Source of the DNA: Cryphonectria parasitica EP155
Taxonomy: Eukaryota > Ascomycota > Sordariomycetes > Diaporthales > Cryphonectriaceae
Direction of reading: 5' to 3'
NCBI RefSeq assembly: GCF_011745365.1
Contig: NW_024468911.1
Location: 428,759 to 492,758, forward strand
Length of the DNA: 64,000 bases
The translations under genes were made by a program, and so were the position numbers. Shown here piece by piece: positions 10,324-23,488 of the stretch. Under the pieces are notes generated by a model, which worked only from the letters and a program-made list of their open reading frames with translations, did not search any database and was not told the origin of the DNA. Each line of letters begins with the position of its first letter. The first letter of the stretch is position 1.

Positions 10324-13300
10324 ATGCTAATTTCTTTCCTTTTTCAATACTCAGCTACTTTCTTCTAAGCATTTTTAATATTTTTCTGTAATTTCTATGA
10401 ATTTTTGCTTACTAAATAATTCTTTTATTTAATAAGATATTCTCTTATACTATCTATGCTTCTATATTTAAGAATTTTCTTTATCTTATATTCTGATTTA
10501 TTATTTTCTATTTCTACTATATTATTTATTAGTATTTTCTATACTACTAGTTCTAGCAGTAAGATATAGAAAACTAAATATATTCTTATTTTATAAGATA
10601 ATACTAACTTATAATTAATTAGGAAAATCTGCTACAAGATTTTAAATAGTTCTAACTTCTTATAATCAAATTTATTACTAAATCTAATTATTTTAATATT
10701 TTTTCGAAATAAGTAAATCTTATTTCTTTTTTATAGAATTAATTCTTTAATTCTTTTAAAGTTTATATATTATATTATTTATTTCTGAATAAATTATAAT
10801 TCTAATTAAAATTTCTTCTAAATCTTCTTAATCTTCTTAATTCTTTTATCTATAGCTTTTATATCTGCTTTTAGCAATGCTTTATAATAAGCTATTAAGT
10901 TATATTTATAGAGTATAAAGAATAATAATTTCTTTATTATGTTTATATCTATGCTATTATAAGCAAATTATATAAGAAATAATAGATTAATTTAATTATT
11001 CTATTTCTAATTAATATAGTATTAAAGATATTATTTAATAATCTGATTTATTCTTTCTATTTATTTATCTATTTATAAGTAAAATGCTATAAATATTCTA
11101 TAGTATATTCTAAGCTGTTTTATAAGCAAAGTTCAAAACTTTGAATTACTATTTCTATTTCTATTAGAGATTACTTCTTCTAGTATGCTGTAATTAGCAA
11201 TAATTATTCTAAGGAATATATATATAAATTCCTTTACTATACTGCTTTTCTTATAAAGAAGAAAGTAAGCATACTTGCTCAGTCTGCAAATCATTACTAG
11301 AATATTATTATATTATATCTTAATTAAGAGTTCTTATAAAAGAAATAGCTTAATAATAAAATTTAAATTAATAAATTACTAAATAATTATAAGTACTAAT
11401 AAGAAATACAGTAGTTTATAAAGCTTATATCTTTCTGCTTTATTCTTCTTATAGCTATTATATTATTATAAAATATTTTCAATTCTTTTTCTAAAGCTTA
11501 ATAAGTTCTAATATCTTTTAATATATTTATAGATTATCTTAACTCTCTAATATTCATATACAAATGCACTATATATATTCTTAATATAGTTATCTTGTTT
11601 ATTTAGAATTATTAATTCTGAATTCTTCTCTAAAAATTCAATTCTGAAAGCAGTATTTAGCTTTCTATATATATTAATAAGATTCTCTAATTCGTTTTAA
11701 GCAAAGATATTCTATATATTTGAGAAATCTGCATCTTAGTAGTCTAATCTTCTGCTAAGAATATCTGCTTATTCATTTTCTAAGCTCTTGCAATGCATAA
11801 TTCTGAAGTTAAATTATAAAAGAAATTCTGCTTATCTAACTTATTACTTATTTAAAACTTTAATTATTATAAATATAATCAGATTTTTATAATTCGAATA
11901 AATTATAATCGAATATTATATGCTAATAAAATAGTATTGCTATTTCTTAAAAGCTTTTATTATTATTATAAGCTTCTAATCTGGGATTTTATAATTAATT
12001 TCTAAGCTATTTAATTTTCTTGAAAAGTTGCTTATAATCTTTAAGCATTCTTAATTATCTTGCTAACTAAATTATTCTCCAAATATATATTCTAATATAT
12101 CAGTTTTAATTTCGAAGAATTTATAGAAATCTGCTTTATACAGAATTAGCTCTAAAGTAATATGCTTAATAATCTTATTGAAAGCTTTTTATATCTTAAA
12201 GATTTATTCGAAAAGCTGCTTCTTTTTGATAAGATTTGTAAAGAAATATGCAATTTAGCTGTAATTTCTAATAAACTGCTTATAGAAGTTGATATATTCA
12301 AGGAAAAATCTAATATTTCTAATATTTCTGAGAATTAGCTAATTTCTAATAGCTTCTACCTTATCTTTTTGTAGCTTGATACATTCTAGCTTGATTATAA
12401 ATTCAAGATAATCAACTTTTTATATATAAAAGTAATTCTTTGCGAATTTCATAAGAAGTTTTGCATCTTGAAATGCTTACAATACTATCTCTATGTATTT
12501 CTTATACTTCTTTAGTATTCAAGAATAAATAAGAATATTATCGAAATATATAATAATAAATTGATTCAGATATTTGCATAGAATATAATTAATTATTTCT
12601 TGAAATAAAGCTAAAGCATTTGTTAAGCTGAAAAGTATAATTAAATATTTATAGTATCTGTAGTATATTCTAAAAGCAGTTTTTTATTCTTCTTCTTTCT
12701 TTATTCTGATTAGATTATAAGCTTCTTTCAAGTTTAGAGCTATAAACTACTATACTTCTTATAATCTATTTTGTAATTTCTTGATAAGTAGCAATAGATA
12801 TTAGTTCTTAATTGTAATATTATTAAGTTACTTATAATCAATATATAGTCTAAGCTTGCTATTCTTCTTGAATATAAATAGGATAAGATATTCTGCTAAT
12901 AATTATAATAATTATATATATTTCTTTTTAAGATTTTTATTAAGATACTTCTTAAGTGCTTCTAGTTATACTTTGTTTAGTTTATAAATAAGAAAGAATT
13001 TAGGCTATTTTTCTTCTTGTAGCGGAATCTTATGATTATATAAGCTGTATTTTAGCAATCCTATATTCAATTCTTTCTGAAATACTTTCTTGAATTTGTA
13101 GTATTTCTATAGTATGCTTTTAAGTATTGATTCTAGTTTATATACTGTTTCTGCTATCTGAAGAAACAGTAGATATTATTAAGCATACTTCTTTTTGTTT
13201 ATTGTTTTTAATAGCGTTTTTGAGAATCTTAAGCATTTGCTCCAAGCTGAATTAACTGCTCGAGAGCCTGGTTTCGAGATTCTTATATGAATCTACAATC

Positions 13301-15530
13301 CACATTCTGAAGCTTTTTCTTATTGCTCTGAAGCGAACTAGCCTGCTAAGAGTTTCGCTTCTATTGTTTTGCTAATCTATTAGCGCTTTAGCACTGTTTA
13401 GATTCGCTTATTACTAGATTCTTCTCCTTGAACTGCTAGCTCTGCTAATTTGAAGATATGTATGAAGTTGTTTGAAGCTTCTTTTCTAAAGTATTCTTTT
13501 ATAACTAATTTCTATTCTATGCTATTAATTGCAACTATCTCTCTAAATATAGCTTGTTCTTATAAGATTTAGCTAGTAGTTCAATTAATTCAAGGATTAT
13601 GCTCTTTGAGCTATAAAAGCTCTATAATCAGCTTATGCTGTATTATATTTATAATATTAAAGAAAATTCTGATTATATATTCTTGAATTAAGATAAATAA
13701 ATAATTAGTCTTCTTATTAATTACTTCTTAGTTATATATAACAGATTATTCTTCTATAGTACTGAGAATATATAGCTACTTTTTCTATTTCCATTGTAAT
13801 TATACTTAATTAATAATATATAGGAATATAAAGTTTTCCTAAGCGCTACTATTCAATAGTACGCTATACTTATATTCTTGAATATATATATTAAGCTTGA
13901 TATAAGTATAGTTTGCTTTAAAAGCTTTATATAGAAACTATTCTAATCTGATTATCTGCAGTTCTTTTACAAATAATTCTAGCTTTTTAAAATTATTAAG
14001 AGCTGCTTATTCTTCCTTTAAGCTTGCTTTGCTGCTTTTTAAGCAAGCTTTTTAGCTTGCTTTTGCTTATATTATTATTATTTCTAATTTTTTTTCTATT
14101 AATGCTAATTGCAGATCTTATTATTAATATAAATTATATAAAGCATTATTCTATATTATTATTATTCTATTTTCTTATTTATATATTATCTGAAATAATT
14201 ATTTAATAGCTCTATATATATATTATTATATTGCTTATTAAGAACTTCTCTGAAGCGAAGCTTTTGCTTCTTAATAGCCTGAAGAATTTATTCAGATTCT
14301 CTAATAAGAAACTATTTATATTATATCTCCTCCAAGAAGTGCATTCTATAGCTATAATAAGCATAGAAGATTTATGCTAGCTTGTAGTATAGATTGTAAA
14401 GTAGGCTGATTCAAGGATCTTCATCTTGTTATATCTCAATATTTTGCAAGGAAATACAGATAAAGAGCTTTTCTAGCTTTATTCTATAAATAAGATATTT
14501 AATTCATATTGTTTCCCTATTCTATTCAATGCTAAAGAGAAATCTTTCTTTCTAAACTTTCGTAAAATTATTAGATTCGCTATTTATAGAAAACTCTAGT
14601 AAATTGCTAGATTATTTGCTTTAGCTTGATGCTTCTATTGTTTAAGAGATATTTCCAGTATTGTTTAGATATTTATACTAATAGCTAAGAGGGTATTATC
14701 TCTTATTCATATCTCTGATTATAATGCTTAGTATTAGTAATAAGAAATAATAAAGAGTATTATTGCTAAGTTCTTCCTCTAATATTTAAATGCTTTGTTT
14801 AGTAATATTAAAGCAATTCGAATTATTATTGCTTATAGTAATACTAAGCATATATTCTTGCTTTTCTGTTGCTATTTGCTTGTAATATCTAGATTTCTAA
14901 GAGAATTATTCTAAGCTTTTCTTATTTGAGAAGTATATTAAGCAGTTGTTATTATAGCAGAATGTTCAGCTGAAACTTCTGTAATTAATAGAGTTCAATA
15001 TTTGCTTCAAAAGAATATTTTTGCTTAATTGATTAGATTTCTATTGCTGAGTAATATTTATTTAGTATTCTTTCTGAACTAGCTATTATTTGTTTTTCTG
15101 AAATTAATAGTAATTATATAATATATATTCTTATTTGTTACAATTATAGCAAGTAATATTATTCTTTTTGCTATATTATTTATTAGCAGTATTAAGTTTC
15201 ATGAAATCAGTATATATAGTGCTACTCTGAGCTATACTGCTATATTAATTACTATTTTTATATTAGAGTTTCTTACTTATATTAGCTGAAAATCTCTAAA
15301 TTTAGCTTTCTTTCTTCTTAAACTTCTTTATTCATTATTCGTATAATTAGTTATTAATGCGAATTGCTTGATTAGAGAATATTGCAAAGTTTTCTAGCTA
15401 ATTCTGCTTAGAAATTTCATTCTTAATATTATTCTTAAATCTCTTATAATAATACTTTATAAGATTCTTATCTTTTTATAGAAATCTTACTAAGAATTGC
15501 TTAAATTTAATTATATAAGTAGAAGCTAAT

Positions 15531-15972
15531 TGTTATGGCTTATTCAACATGCAGGTCACGAAACAGGCCCCGCTAACAAGGAACCAGGTATCACGATCCA
15601 ACGTCGGACAACCACTAGGAATTATATAAGCAAGGATTAGAGTTGGATTATGATAATATAGATGAGCTGCTTACTGGATCACTACAACACAGATTACAGA
15701 TTACAGTAAGCTGGATAAGCTATAATAAAGAGCTGAATATATAAAAATACATTCATTATCAACTAGATAAATCATTATATATAGCTCTTTAGTTATCAAT
15801 CTAAGTATTCAGTCTTCTATACTGAGTAGCTTCAAAGGCAGTGAATACTTGCATTGCTTATTAGAACTTATATAGTTCTGTATTCAAGAATTTGATACTT
15901 TAATACTGCTCTTATTAGCATAAATCCCTTTGTATACTTAGAAATCTTCAGATTGCTGCAATGCTTATTATA
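15531..15972 (+). repeat. Left LTR of element C
   Basis: 442 bp, from TGTTATGGCT to GCTTATTATA. It is the reverse complement of the A-type LTR. Its first 75 bases are unusually GC-preserved for this block. Confidence 0.92.
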
Positions 15973-16039
15973 TTTTGATAATTCTTGTTTAAGAACAGTT
16001 TAGTATTATCTCCTTAAGCAATACGGAATATAATAGCTT

Positions 16040-17040
16040 CTTTAGGAATTTCTTTATTCTTGCATGCTCTTATTCAGGAAGAACTGATTAATTAGGTATA
16101 TTAGCTTATTCAGCGAATTCAGAATCTGTATAAATAATAGCAAGCTTAGAGCGCTATTATTGCTAACTAATAAGCTTAGCTAGCTTAATAAGCTCAGCAG
16201 GCGTAGTTTATCTCTGCAATTACCAGTAGCGCTGAAAAAGCATATAAGATGAATAAGCTTGCTATATATAATAGCAATCAAAAGATGCTGTATGGATTCC
16301 TTACTTACTGCAGAGCATATTTTCTGTATTATAAGACTTAGTTTACTAAGAAATCTGAGAAAGTTATTCTTGCAGAAACTTATCTTGAAAAGAATGCTCT
16401 TATCTAATACAAGCTTTTTCTATGCAACTATTTGAAGCATCAGAATAATTCCGATATGCATATTCAGAATATCAAGAATATATTTAATTCTTTTGAAAGC
16501 TTTGAGAAAGCTTTCAAGAAAACCTTTGATAATTTTAATAAAGAATGCATTATAGCTTAGTAGCTTATAAATCTTAAGCAGATTAAGTTAGCTTCTGCTT
16601 ATATAATTAGATTTAAGTAATTCTTAGTATAATTCTTATAAGAAGATAAGAATCTTATAAAATATTATTATAAGAGATTTAAGAATGATATTAAAGATGA
16701 AATCTCTAAGTAGGATTAGCTGAAGAACTTTGTAACATTCTCTAATTAAGCTATTTGTATTAATAATTATCTATATGAATAACAGATAAAGAAGTTCAAG
16801 AAGGAAGAAAGCTAAACTTAGAGATTTTCAGCTAATATAAGCAAGAAACTCTAAAACAAGAATAGCAATTAATATAGCAGTACAGCTTAGAGCAGCATTA
16901 TATATACTGATTTCATAGAACTTGATATAGCTAATAAGCAGTATAGCAAGAAGAATAGTATTACTTGCTATAATTACAATAAATAAGAATATATAGCATG
17001 CAACTGCTATTAACTCTGGAAAAACAAATAGCAATTAATT
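16040..17040 (+). pseudogene. Gag region (element C)
   Basis: The plus strand reads a Gln-rich leader and the Gag core as in element A, with many TAG stops. The zinc knuckle near 16966 reads CYNYNK-stop-EYIACNC, almost the same decayed state as in A. Confidence 0.65.
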
Positions 17041-19379
17041 CAGGAAGAATGCTAGATGAATATTGCTTAGCAATAGAAATCCAATCAACTAAGCAAAAAC
17101 ATCTTCTTAGAGCAAGTATCAAACTCTGTTAATTATGGAAGTTTCAGCTGAATATTCTGCTATAATGATAATTGCTTAATATATCTCTTGAATAAGGAAG
17201 ATTTAGAATGATTTCCTCAGAAATCTAGGCACTACAGATAGATAGCAATAGCAGAATGAGTATATACGCCCAATATAACTATGAGCAGCAACAATTCAAG
17301 CTATTCTGATATTGCTGAATAAAGCATTTAAGCATTAGAGAAAGAACTTAGCAGCAATACTCTTTATTATTTCTCATTACCTATACTAAGCATTATAACT
17401 AGGAATATGAATAAAGAATAATACCTTCTTAGTTATTAGTATGAATATCTAAACAATACTGAAAACGCTTTTCAAGCAACAGAAAGATCAAGTCAGAATG
17501 AGCAATCCAATGATTCACTAGAGTCTCCCATAAACAATAAACTCAAGAAATCTATAGAAAGATTTCCCTTTAATATTGAATAAAACAAGGAAATAATATA
17601 GATTGAATATCTTATTTATAAAATAGAACTAAAGAAGCTTTTCATCTATATTCCTTTATAAAACATCAAGATACAAGAAGATAAGAATTCTTGAATCAGC
17701 TTACTTTACAATCTATACTATGAATTAGCATAAATCTTCTGCATCTATTATAGCTGCAGAATGTATTTCTCGGAGAAGATGCAATACGAATAGTTCTTTA
17801 TCAGAAAATCAGAACAAATCCTTTAAACTGTTAAAGAATAAGAATTCTGCTTCAGAAAGATTCTTAATAAGCAATATTATAATATATATATCAAGCTATT
17901 AAACAATTATTCTATGCAATATATAGATAAGAAGATAAAATAGTAGCAATGCAAAACAATATTCTATATAATTTATATTAATAATAAGATTTGCAATTAG
18001 CATTAATAAAAGAAAGATTAGAAATAATAATAATATAAGCAAAAGCAAGCTAAGAAGCTTGCTTAAGAAGTAGCAAAGCAAGCTTAGAAGAATAAATAGT
18101 TCTTAATAAATTCAAAAGAATAAAATCGCTTGTAAAGGAACTGCAGATAATCAGATTAGAATAGTTCTTATATAAAGCTTTTAGAATAGATTATGCTTAT
18201 ATTAAGTTTAATATATATATTCAAGAATACAAATACAGCATACTATTAAATAGTAATGCTTAGAGAAACTTTATATTCCTATATATTATTAATTAAGCAT
18301 AATTATAATAGAGATAAAAGAGATGCTTATATACTCTCAGCATTATAGAAGAATAATCTATTATATATAATCAAGAAGTAATTAATAAGAAAACTAATTA
18401 TCTATTTATCTTAATCCAAGAATATATAATCAGAGCTTTCTTTGATATCACAAATATAGTATAATATGAGCTGATTATAAAGCTTCTATAGCTTAAGAAG
18501 TATAATTCTCGAATCAATTAAACTATTAGCTAGATCTTATGAAAACAAGCTATATCCAGAGAGATAGTTGCAATCAATAATACAGAATCGAAGCTAGTTA
18601 TTGAAGAATACTCAGAAAAAGAAGCTTTAGATAACTTTATATATACTTTCAAATCAGCAGAGCTGGCAGTTTAAGAAAAAGAATCTAGTAATAAGCAAAC
18701 CTAAATAATACTAGAGCGCTAATAGATTAGCAAAACAATGAAAGCGAAATCCTTAGCAAGTTGGTTCGCTCTGGAGCAGCAAGGAAAAGCTTTAGAATAT
18801 AGATTGTAGAACTATACAGGAAAAACCTTGAAACCAAGCTTTCAAGCACTCAGTTCAGCTTAAAGCAAACGCTCAAAGCTCTTGAAAATGCTATTAGAAA
18901 AGAAGCATGCTTAACAGTACTTACTGTTCCTTCAGATAGCAGAAATAGTATAGGAATCAGAATCAATACTTGCGAATATATTACAAGAATATTATAAGTT
19001 CAAGAAACTATTTCAGAAAGAATTGAATACGAGATTGCTAGAATACAGCTTATACAACTACAAGATCCTATTATAAGAAGGAAAACAGCTCAAATTCTTC
19101 TTTATCTACAGACTAAACAAGATATAGCTAGAAGCACTTAGAGAGTATTTCAATAAGAACTTTAAGAAAGAATATATATAATTATTATAATTATTAGCAG
19201 AATATCCTATTCTATTTATATTTAAGAAAAACAGCAAGCTTAAGCTATATATTAATTATAAGCAATTCAATAATATTATAATTAAGAACTGATATTTATT
19301 GCTATTTATTAAGGAACTATAAGATAGATTGCAAGAAGTATAATAATTCATAGTTCTGAATCTGAAAGGAGCTTATAAT

Positions 19380-19590
19380 CTGATTAGAGTAAAAGAAGAA
19401 GAAGAATGGAAAACTGCTTTCAGAATATGCTATAAATACTATGAATATTTGATTATGCTCTTTAATCTAATAAATGCTTCAACTTTATTCTAGAAAATGA
19501 TTAATTACATTCTATGTAAGCATCTAAATTAGTTCATTATTGCTTATCTTAATAATATTCTTATCTATTCTTGAATACTTGAAGAATATA
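19380..19590 (+). pseudogene. Reverse transcriptase fragment (element C)
   Basis: The plus strand reads EEEWKTAFRICYKYYEYLIM, then FIIAYLNNILIYS. Both catalytic Asp codons of the YxDD box have become Asn, and several TAG stops interrupt the frame. Confidence 0.8.
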
Positions 19591-21828
19591 AGAAATATGT
19601 GAAAATAGTATTGCAAATGCTTTAAGATGTAAAACTTCTTATAGAATTCGCAAAAAGTTACTTTTATATACAAAAGATTAACTATCTTGAATTTATAATC
19701 AAGCTAGAATATATTAAGCTACAGAAAAATAAGATAGAAGCTGTTAGAAATTAGCTAGTTTCTAGAAATATTAGAAATATTAAGTTTTTTCTCGAATATA
19801 TCAATTTCTATAAGCAGTTCATTAAGAACTACAGCTGAATTGCATATCTTCTTACAAATCTCATCAAAAAGAAGCAGCTCTTCAAATGAATTCCCAAGAT
19901 ATAAGAAGCTTTTAATAAGATTATCAAGCATATTATCTTAAAGCTAATTCTGTATAAAGCAGATCTCTACAAACTCTTTAAAGTTGAAACTAATATATTG
20001 GAATATGTACTTAGGAAACAACTTAATTAACAAGATAATCAAGAGCATTTAAGGATTATAAGCAACTTCTCAAAGAAATTGAATAGCTTAGAAGTTAACT
20101 ATAGAATCTCTGATTAGAAGCTTATAGTAATAGTAAAAGCTTTTAAGGAATAGCAATATTATTTTATTAGCATATAGCATTCAATTATAATTTATTCGGA
20201 TTATAAGAATCTAACTATATTTATAATAATCAAGGTTTTGAATAAGCAATAAGTTAGATAAGCAGAGTTTCTCTTATAATTTGATTTCAGAATTGTATAT
20301 TGTAAGAATTTAGAAAATGGATAAGCAGATGCTTTTAGTAGAAGATCAGATTATTGAAATGCAAATTCCTCAGATATATAGAATATCTTTGCTTAAGATA
20401 AGTTAGAAAATCTCGTTAATGCATATAGAGAACTGAATACTATCTTCAGAATTGGATTCTTGAAGAAGAATTCAGAATTAATAATTCTAAATGAATAAGA
20501 TAACTATATTAAGAATATATACAGTATATTAGTATACAGATATTAGGAAATCAAAGCAATCTATAAATATATCAAAAAATACTGAAATCTACTAAGCTTT
20601 AGAAAAAGAATTGAAAATATTCTATAATAATATAATAGCTGCAAGAAGAATAAAGCAGAAAGATACAAATCTTACAGACTGCTACAATTCCTATCAGTAT
20701 TTATAGCTATTTAGCAATCAATTAGCTTAGACTTTATTATTAAGCTATCTCTCTTATAAAAACTCTTAACTAAAGTATAGTATAATAGTATTCTAGTAGT
20801 GATTTGCAGACTGAGCAAGTATGCATACTTCCTACTCTATAAGGAAAGCAGTACTGTAGAGAATCTTATATATACATTTCTCAGAACGATCATTGCTAAT
20901 TACAGTATGCTAGAAGAAGTTATCTCTAATAGAAACAAGTTATTTATATCAAACTTTTGAAAGTTATTCATGAAACAACTCGAAGCAAATTATAAGCTAT
21001 TCACAGCTTTTCATTTGCAAATAAACAAACAAACAGAATAAATTAATCAGATATTAGAATAGTATCTATAATACTATATTAATTATAAACAGAATAACTG
21101 AGTTAACTTATTACTACTCATACAATTCACTTACAATAGTGCAGATATCAGCACAACAGAAAAATCATTATTCTATACATTCTACAAATACAATCCAACA
21201 GCTTATTATAAAGCTTTGCTAGAAGCAAATGCAGAAGCTGCAAACAAAAGAATTAAGAAAATTAAAAAGATTTAGAAAGATCTACAGACAGATCTACAAT
21301 TCATTAGAGAACGAATAATACGATTTGCAAACTCAAAAAGGATTAAGAAACTAATCTTATAGAAGGAAGATAAAGTTTATCTTCTTTACAAAAATATTAA
21401 AATAACTAAGCTTAATAACAAACTCAATTACAAGAAATTAGAATCTTTCAAAATTCTATAACAAATCTCGCTAGTTAATTACAAACTTATACTATTCTAC
21501 AGAATGAGAATATACTCAGTCTTTCACATCTTACTGCTCGAATCAGCATTATAAGCAATACTTATAAATAATACTATTGAAATTGAAAACAATGAATCAG
21601 AATACAAAGTAGAAAAGATTCTCAAATACAGAAGCAATAATAATATACTCGAATATCTTATCAAATAGAAAAGTTACTTAGCAAGCAAAAACTTATGAGA
21701 ACTGCAAAAGAATATCAGAAATGCTATGGAAAAATTAATAAAATACTGGAAAACAAAGACTAGCTTCAATTCTACTACTATATCATTAGCAGTTATTTTA
21801 GCATTACAATGATAACAGAAACTACTAC

Positions 21829-22447
21829 TTAAAACCTTTCCGCTCCGGAATAGAAATCAGATATTGCAATCTTATCCAAAACGCTATTCCAATCCACCAC
21901 ATCAAGAGCATTCCAAGACTGAGCCTCAGCTACAGCCTCAGATTCAGCAGCATGCTAAGCATTCTTCTTCTAACACTCCTTCTTCTCCAGCTTATCCAGA
22001 GAATGCAGATCCTAACTAATCATCTTCGTACTACAATCATGCAGGGAATGTTTCTGTTTCTGCAAACGTATTAAATGAGCTGTTACTTTGCTCAATTTAG
22101 ACTGAAGCTCGAGAAGAACTTTCTCTACATCCAACTCCTTCCGATCTAAATAACCAAGCTTAGTAGTAATACGAGATATTATCAGAGGAATTAGAAGGCA
22201 AATAAGAAATAATTCAGAAAAGAATAAATCTATAAGCATTTACTGAAATACCGGAATCATTGCAAGAATAATCCTAGCGAATATAATAGGAATATCTTTT
22301 AATATTTTCTATTATCTTATACTTTAATCTCTTCGAAATATAGAAAGAATAAGATATAACTTCAAAATCTTAGAGATTGATAGTTAAAGAAAGCTAAAGA
22401 TATTGTTTGGATTTTCGAGAAAGAGACTTTTCGATTCTGTTCAACAT
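21829..22447 (-). pseudogene. Antisense accessory gene remnant of element C
   Basis: Reads opposite to gag-pol. The ATG (22447) lies 93 bp from the LTR edge and opens MLNRIEKSLSRKSK. It then reads YSCNDSGISVNA, matching YSCDSCGISVSA of copy A exactly up to the splice junction; here the donor GTAAGT has decayed to ATAGAT. The coiled-coil part (LQSKLSKVTAHLIRLQKQKH), SLDKLEKKEC, VDWNSV and a terminal SGAERF follow. A 75-codon stretch (22012-22239) is still open. Confidence 0.7.
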
Positions 22448-22539
22448 CTTAATTAGGAAAGCATAACCAGGCTTATGAATAGCTTGCTAGAAAACTTACA
22501 AAAGTATGTTGAAAATAATAACTGATAGAAGGAAGATGA

Positions 22540-22981
22540 TATTATAGCTTATTTAACATGCAGATTATGAAATAAGCTCTGCTAACAAGAAACTAGATAT
22601 TATAATTCAATATTAAACAATCACTAGGAATTATATAAACAAGAATTAGAATTAGATTATAATAATACAGATGAGCTGCTTACTGAATTACTACAATACA
22701 GATTATGGATCATAATGAGCTGAATGAGCTACAATGAAGAGCTGGATATATAAGAATACATTCATTACTAACTAGATAGATTATTATATATAGCTCTTCA
22801 GTTATCAATCTAAGTATTCAGTCTTCTATACTGAGTAGCCTCAAAGGCAGTGAATACTTGCATCGCTCATCAGAACTTGTACGGTTCCGTATTCAAGAAC
22901 TTGATACTTTGATACTGCTCTTGTTAGCATAAACCTCTTCGTATACTTAGGAATCTTCGGATTGCTGCAGTGCTCATTACA
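22540..22981 (+). repeat. Right LTR of element C
   Basis: 442 bp, from TATTATAGCT to GCTCATTACA, equal in length to the left LTR. Its 3' half is less mutated than that of the left LTR and its 5' half more so, so mutation was patchy. Confidence 0.92.
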
Positions 22982-23124
22982 ATGTGCTGATTTCACATAG
23001 TTATTTGTAATTCTAACTCTAGGTTACTTAATCCTGGTTAGTTTGTCCGTGTGTTGGGTTGTAATGCTTGCTTTCTTGTTAGCGAGGCTTGTTTCGTAAC
23101 CTGTATGTTGGATGAGTTATAATA
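22982..23124 (-). repeat. Partial LTR of the element B subfamily
   Basis: The last about 110 bases match the end of the B LTR in the same orientation, finishing GGATGAGTTATAATA, and are less AT-rich than copy B. It abuts the right LTR of C directly. Confidence 0.65.
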
Positions 23125-23391
23125 TATTAATCTAAATATTTATTTGTTACACACTTGAATAGCTCCAAAAGCGAATGAATATACTTGTATAGAGATTACT
23201 TGTTTATATTTCCGTATTCAGAGATTGATACTTTGATACCGCTCTTGCTAGCATAAACTCCTTGGTATACTTCAGGATCTTCGGATATTGCAGTGCATTC
23301 ATTATACAGAGATTGACATTTTGACACCGCTCTTGTTAGCATCAATCTTTTGTATACTTCAGGATCTTCGTATATTGCAGTGCATTATAAC
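23125..23391 (+). repeat. Inverted LTR fragment with duplicated end
   Basis: Reverse complement of the first half of a B-type LTR, from about 23127 to 23295, followed by a second, diverged copy of its last about 95 bases (to GCATTATAACA). Both copies share the sequence around TATACTTCAGGATCTTCG. It points away from the piece at 22982-23124, so the end of the block is a rearranged, inverted LTR junction. Confidence 0.65.
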
Positions 23392-23488
23392 AATATATAT
23401 TTTATAAATAATAAATAAGATGATATAAGTAGCTAAAAAAAAGTGAGTATAATAATAGATAAAATATATTATACTTAGTAATATCTTA
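23392..23488. other. Edge of the AT-rich block
   Basis: A very AT-rich stretch without recognisable element sequence. Base composition changes abruptly to normal GC at about 23,500, inside the 3' end of the F-box gene. Confidence 0.7.

Larger units (their letters stand above)
9166..15530 (-). mobile_element. Element B: Ty3/gypsy copy, minus orientation, truncated by element C
   Basis: Begins with an LTR (9166-9613) and continues through recognisable pol (RT-like region near 12400-12720) and gag segments parallel to element A, up to a point equivalent to A near 7630, where element C starts. Most regions are more AT-rich than A, and no sense frame survives. The matching right LTR is missing at its expected place; LTR pieces of the same subfamily lie at 22982-23391. 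Confidence 0.82.
15531..22981 (+). mobile_element. Element C: full-length Ty3/gypsy retrotransposon, RIP-mutated
   Basis: 7451 bp, same family as A but opposite orientation, with two 442-bp LTRs. Gag, RT, RNase H, integrase and pol-tail regions can be followed on the plus strand (RT near 19390-19580; integrase near 20700-20960), all with frequent stops. Flanking pentamers (CTAAT before, ATGTG after) do not match, so this copy either lost its duplication or had a flank exchanged by recombination. It interrupts element B. Confidence 0.88.

Noticed and set aside
1..23480. Mitochondrial DNA or a centromere as the source of the AT-rich block
   Set aside because: The sequence resolves into LTR retrotransposons with target duplication and transition-only decay; no mitochondrial genes are present. 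A pericentromeric location remains possible but is not shown.
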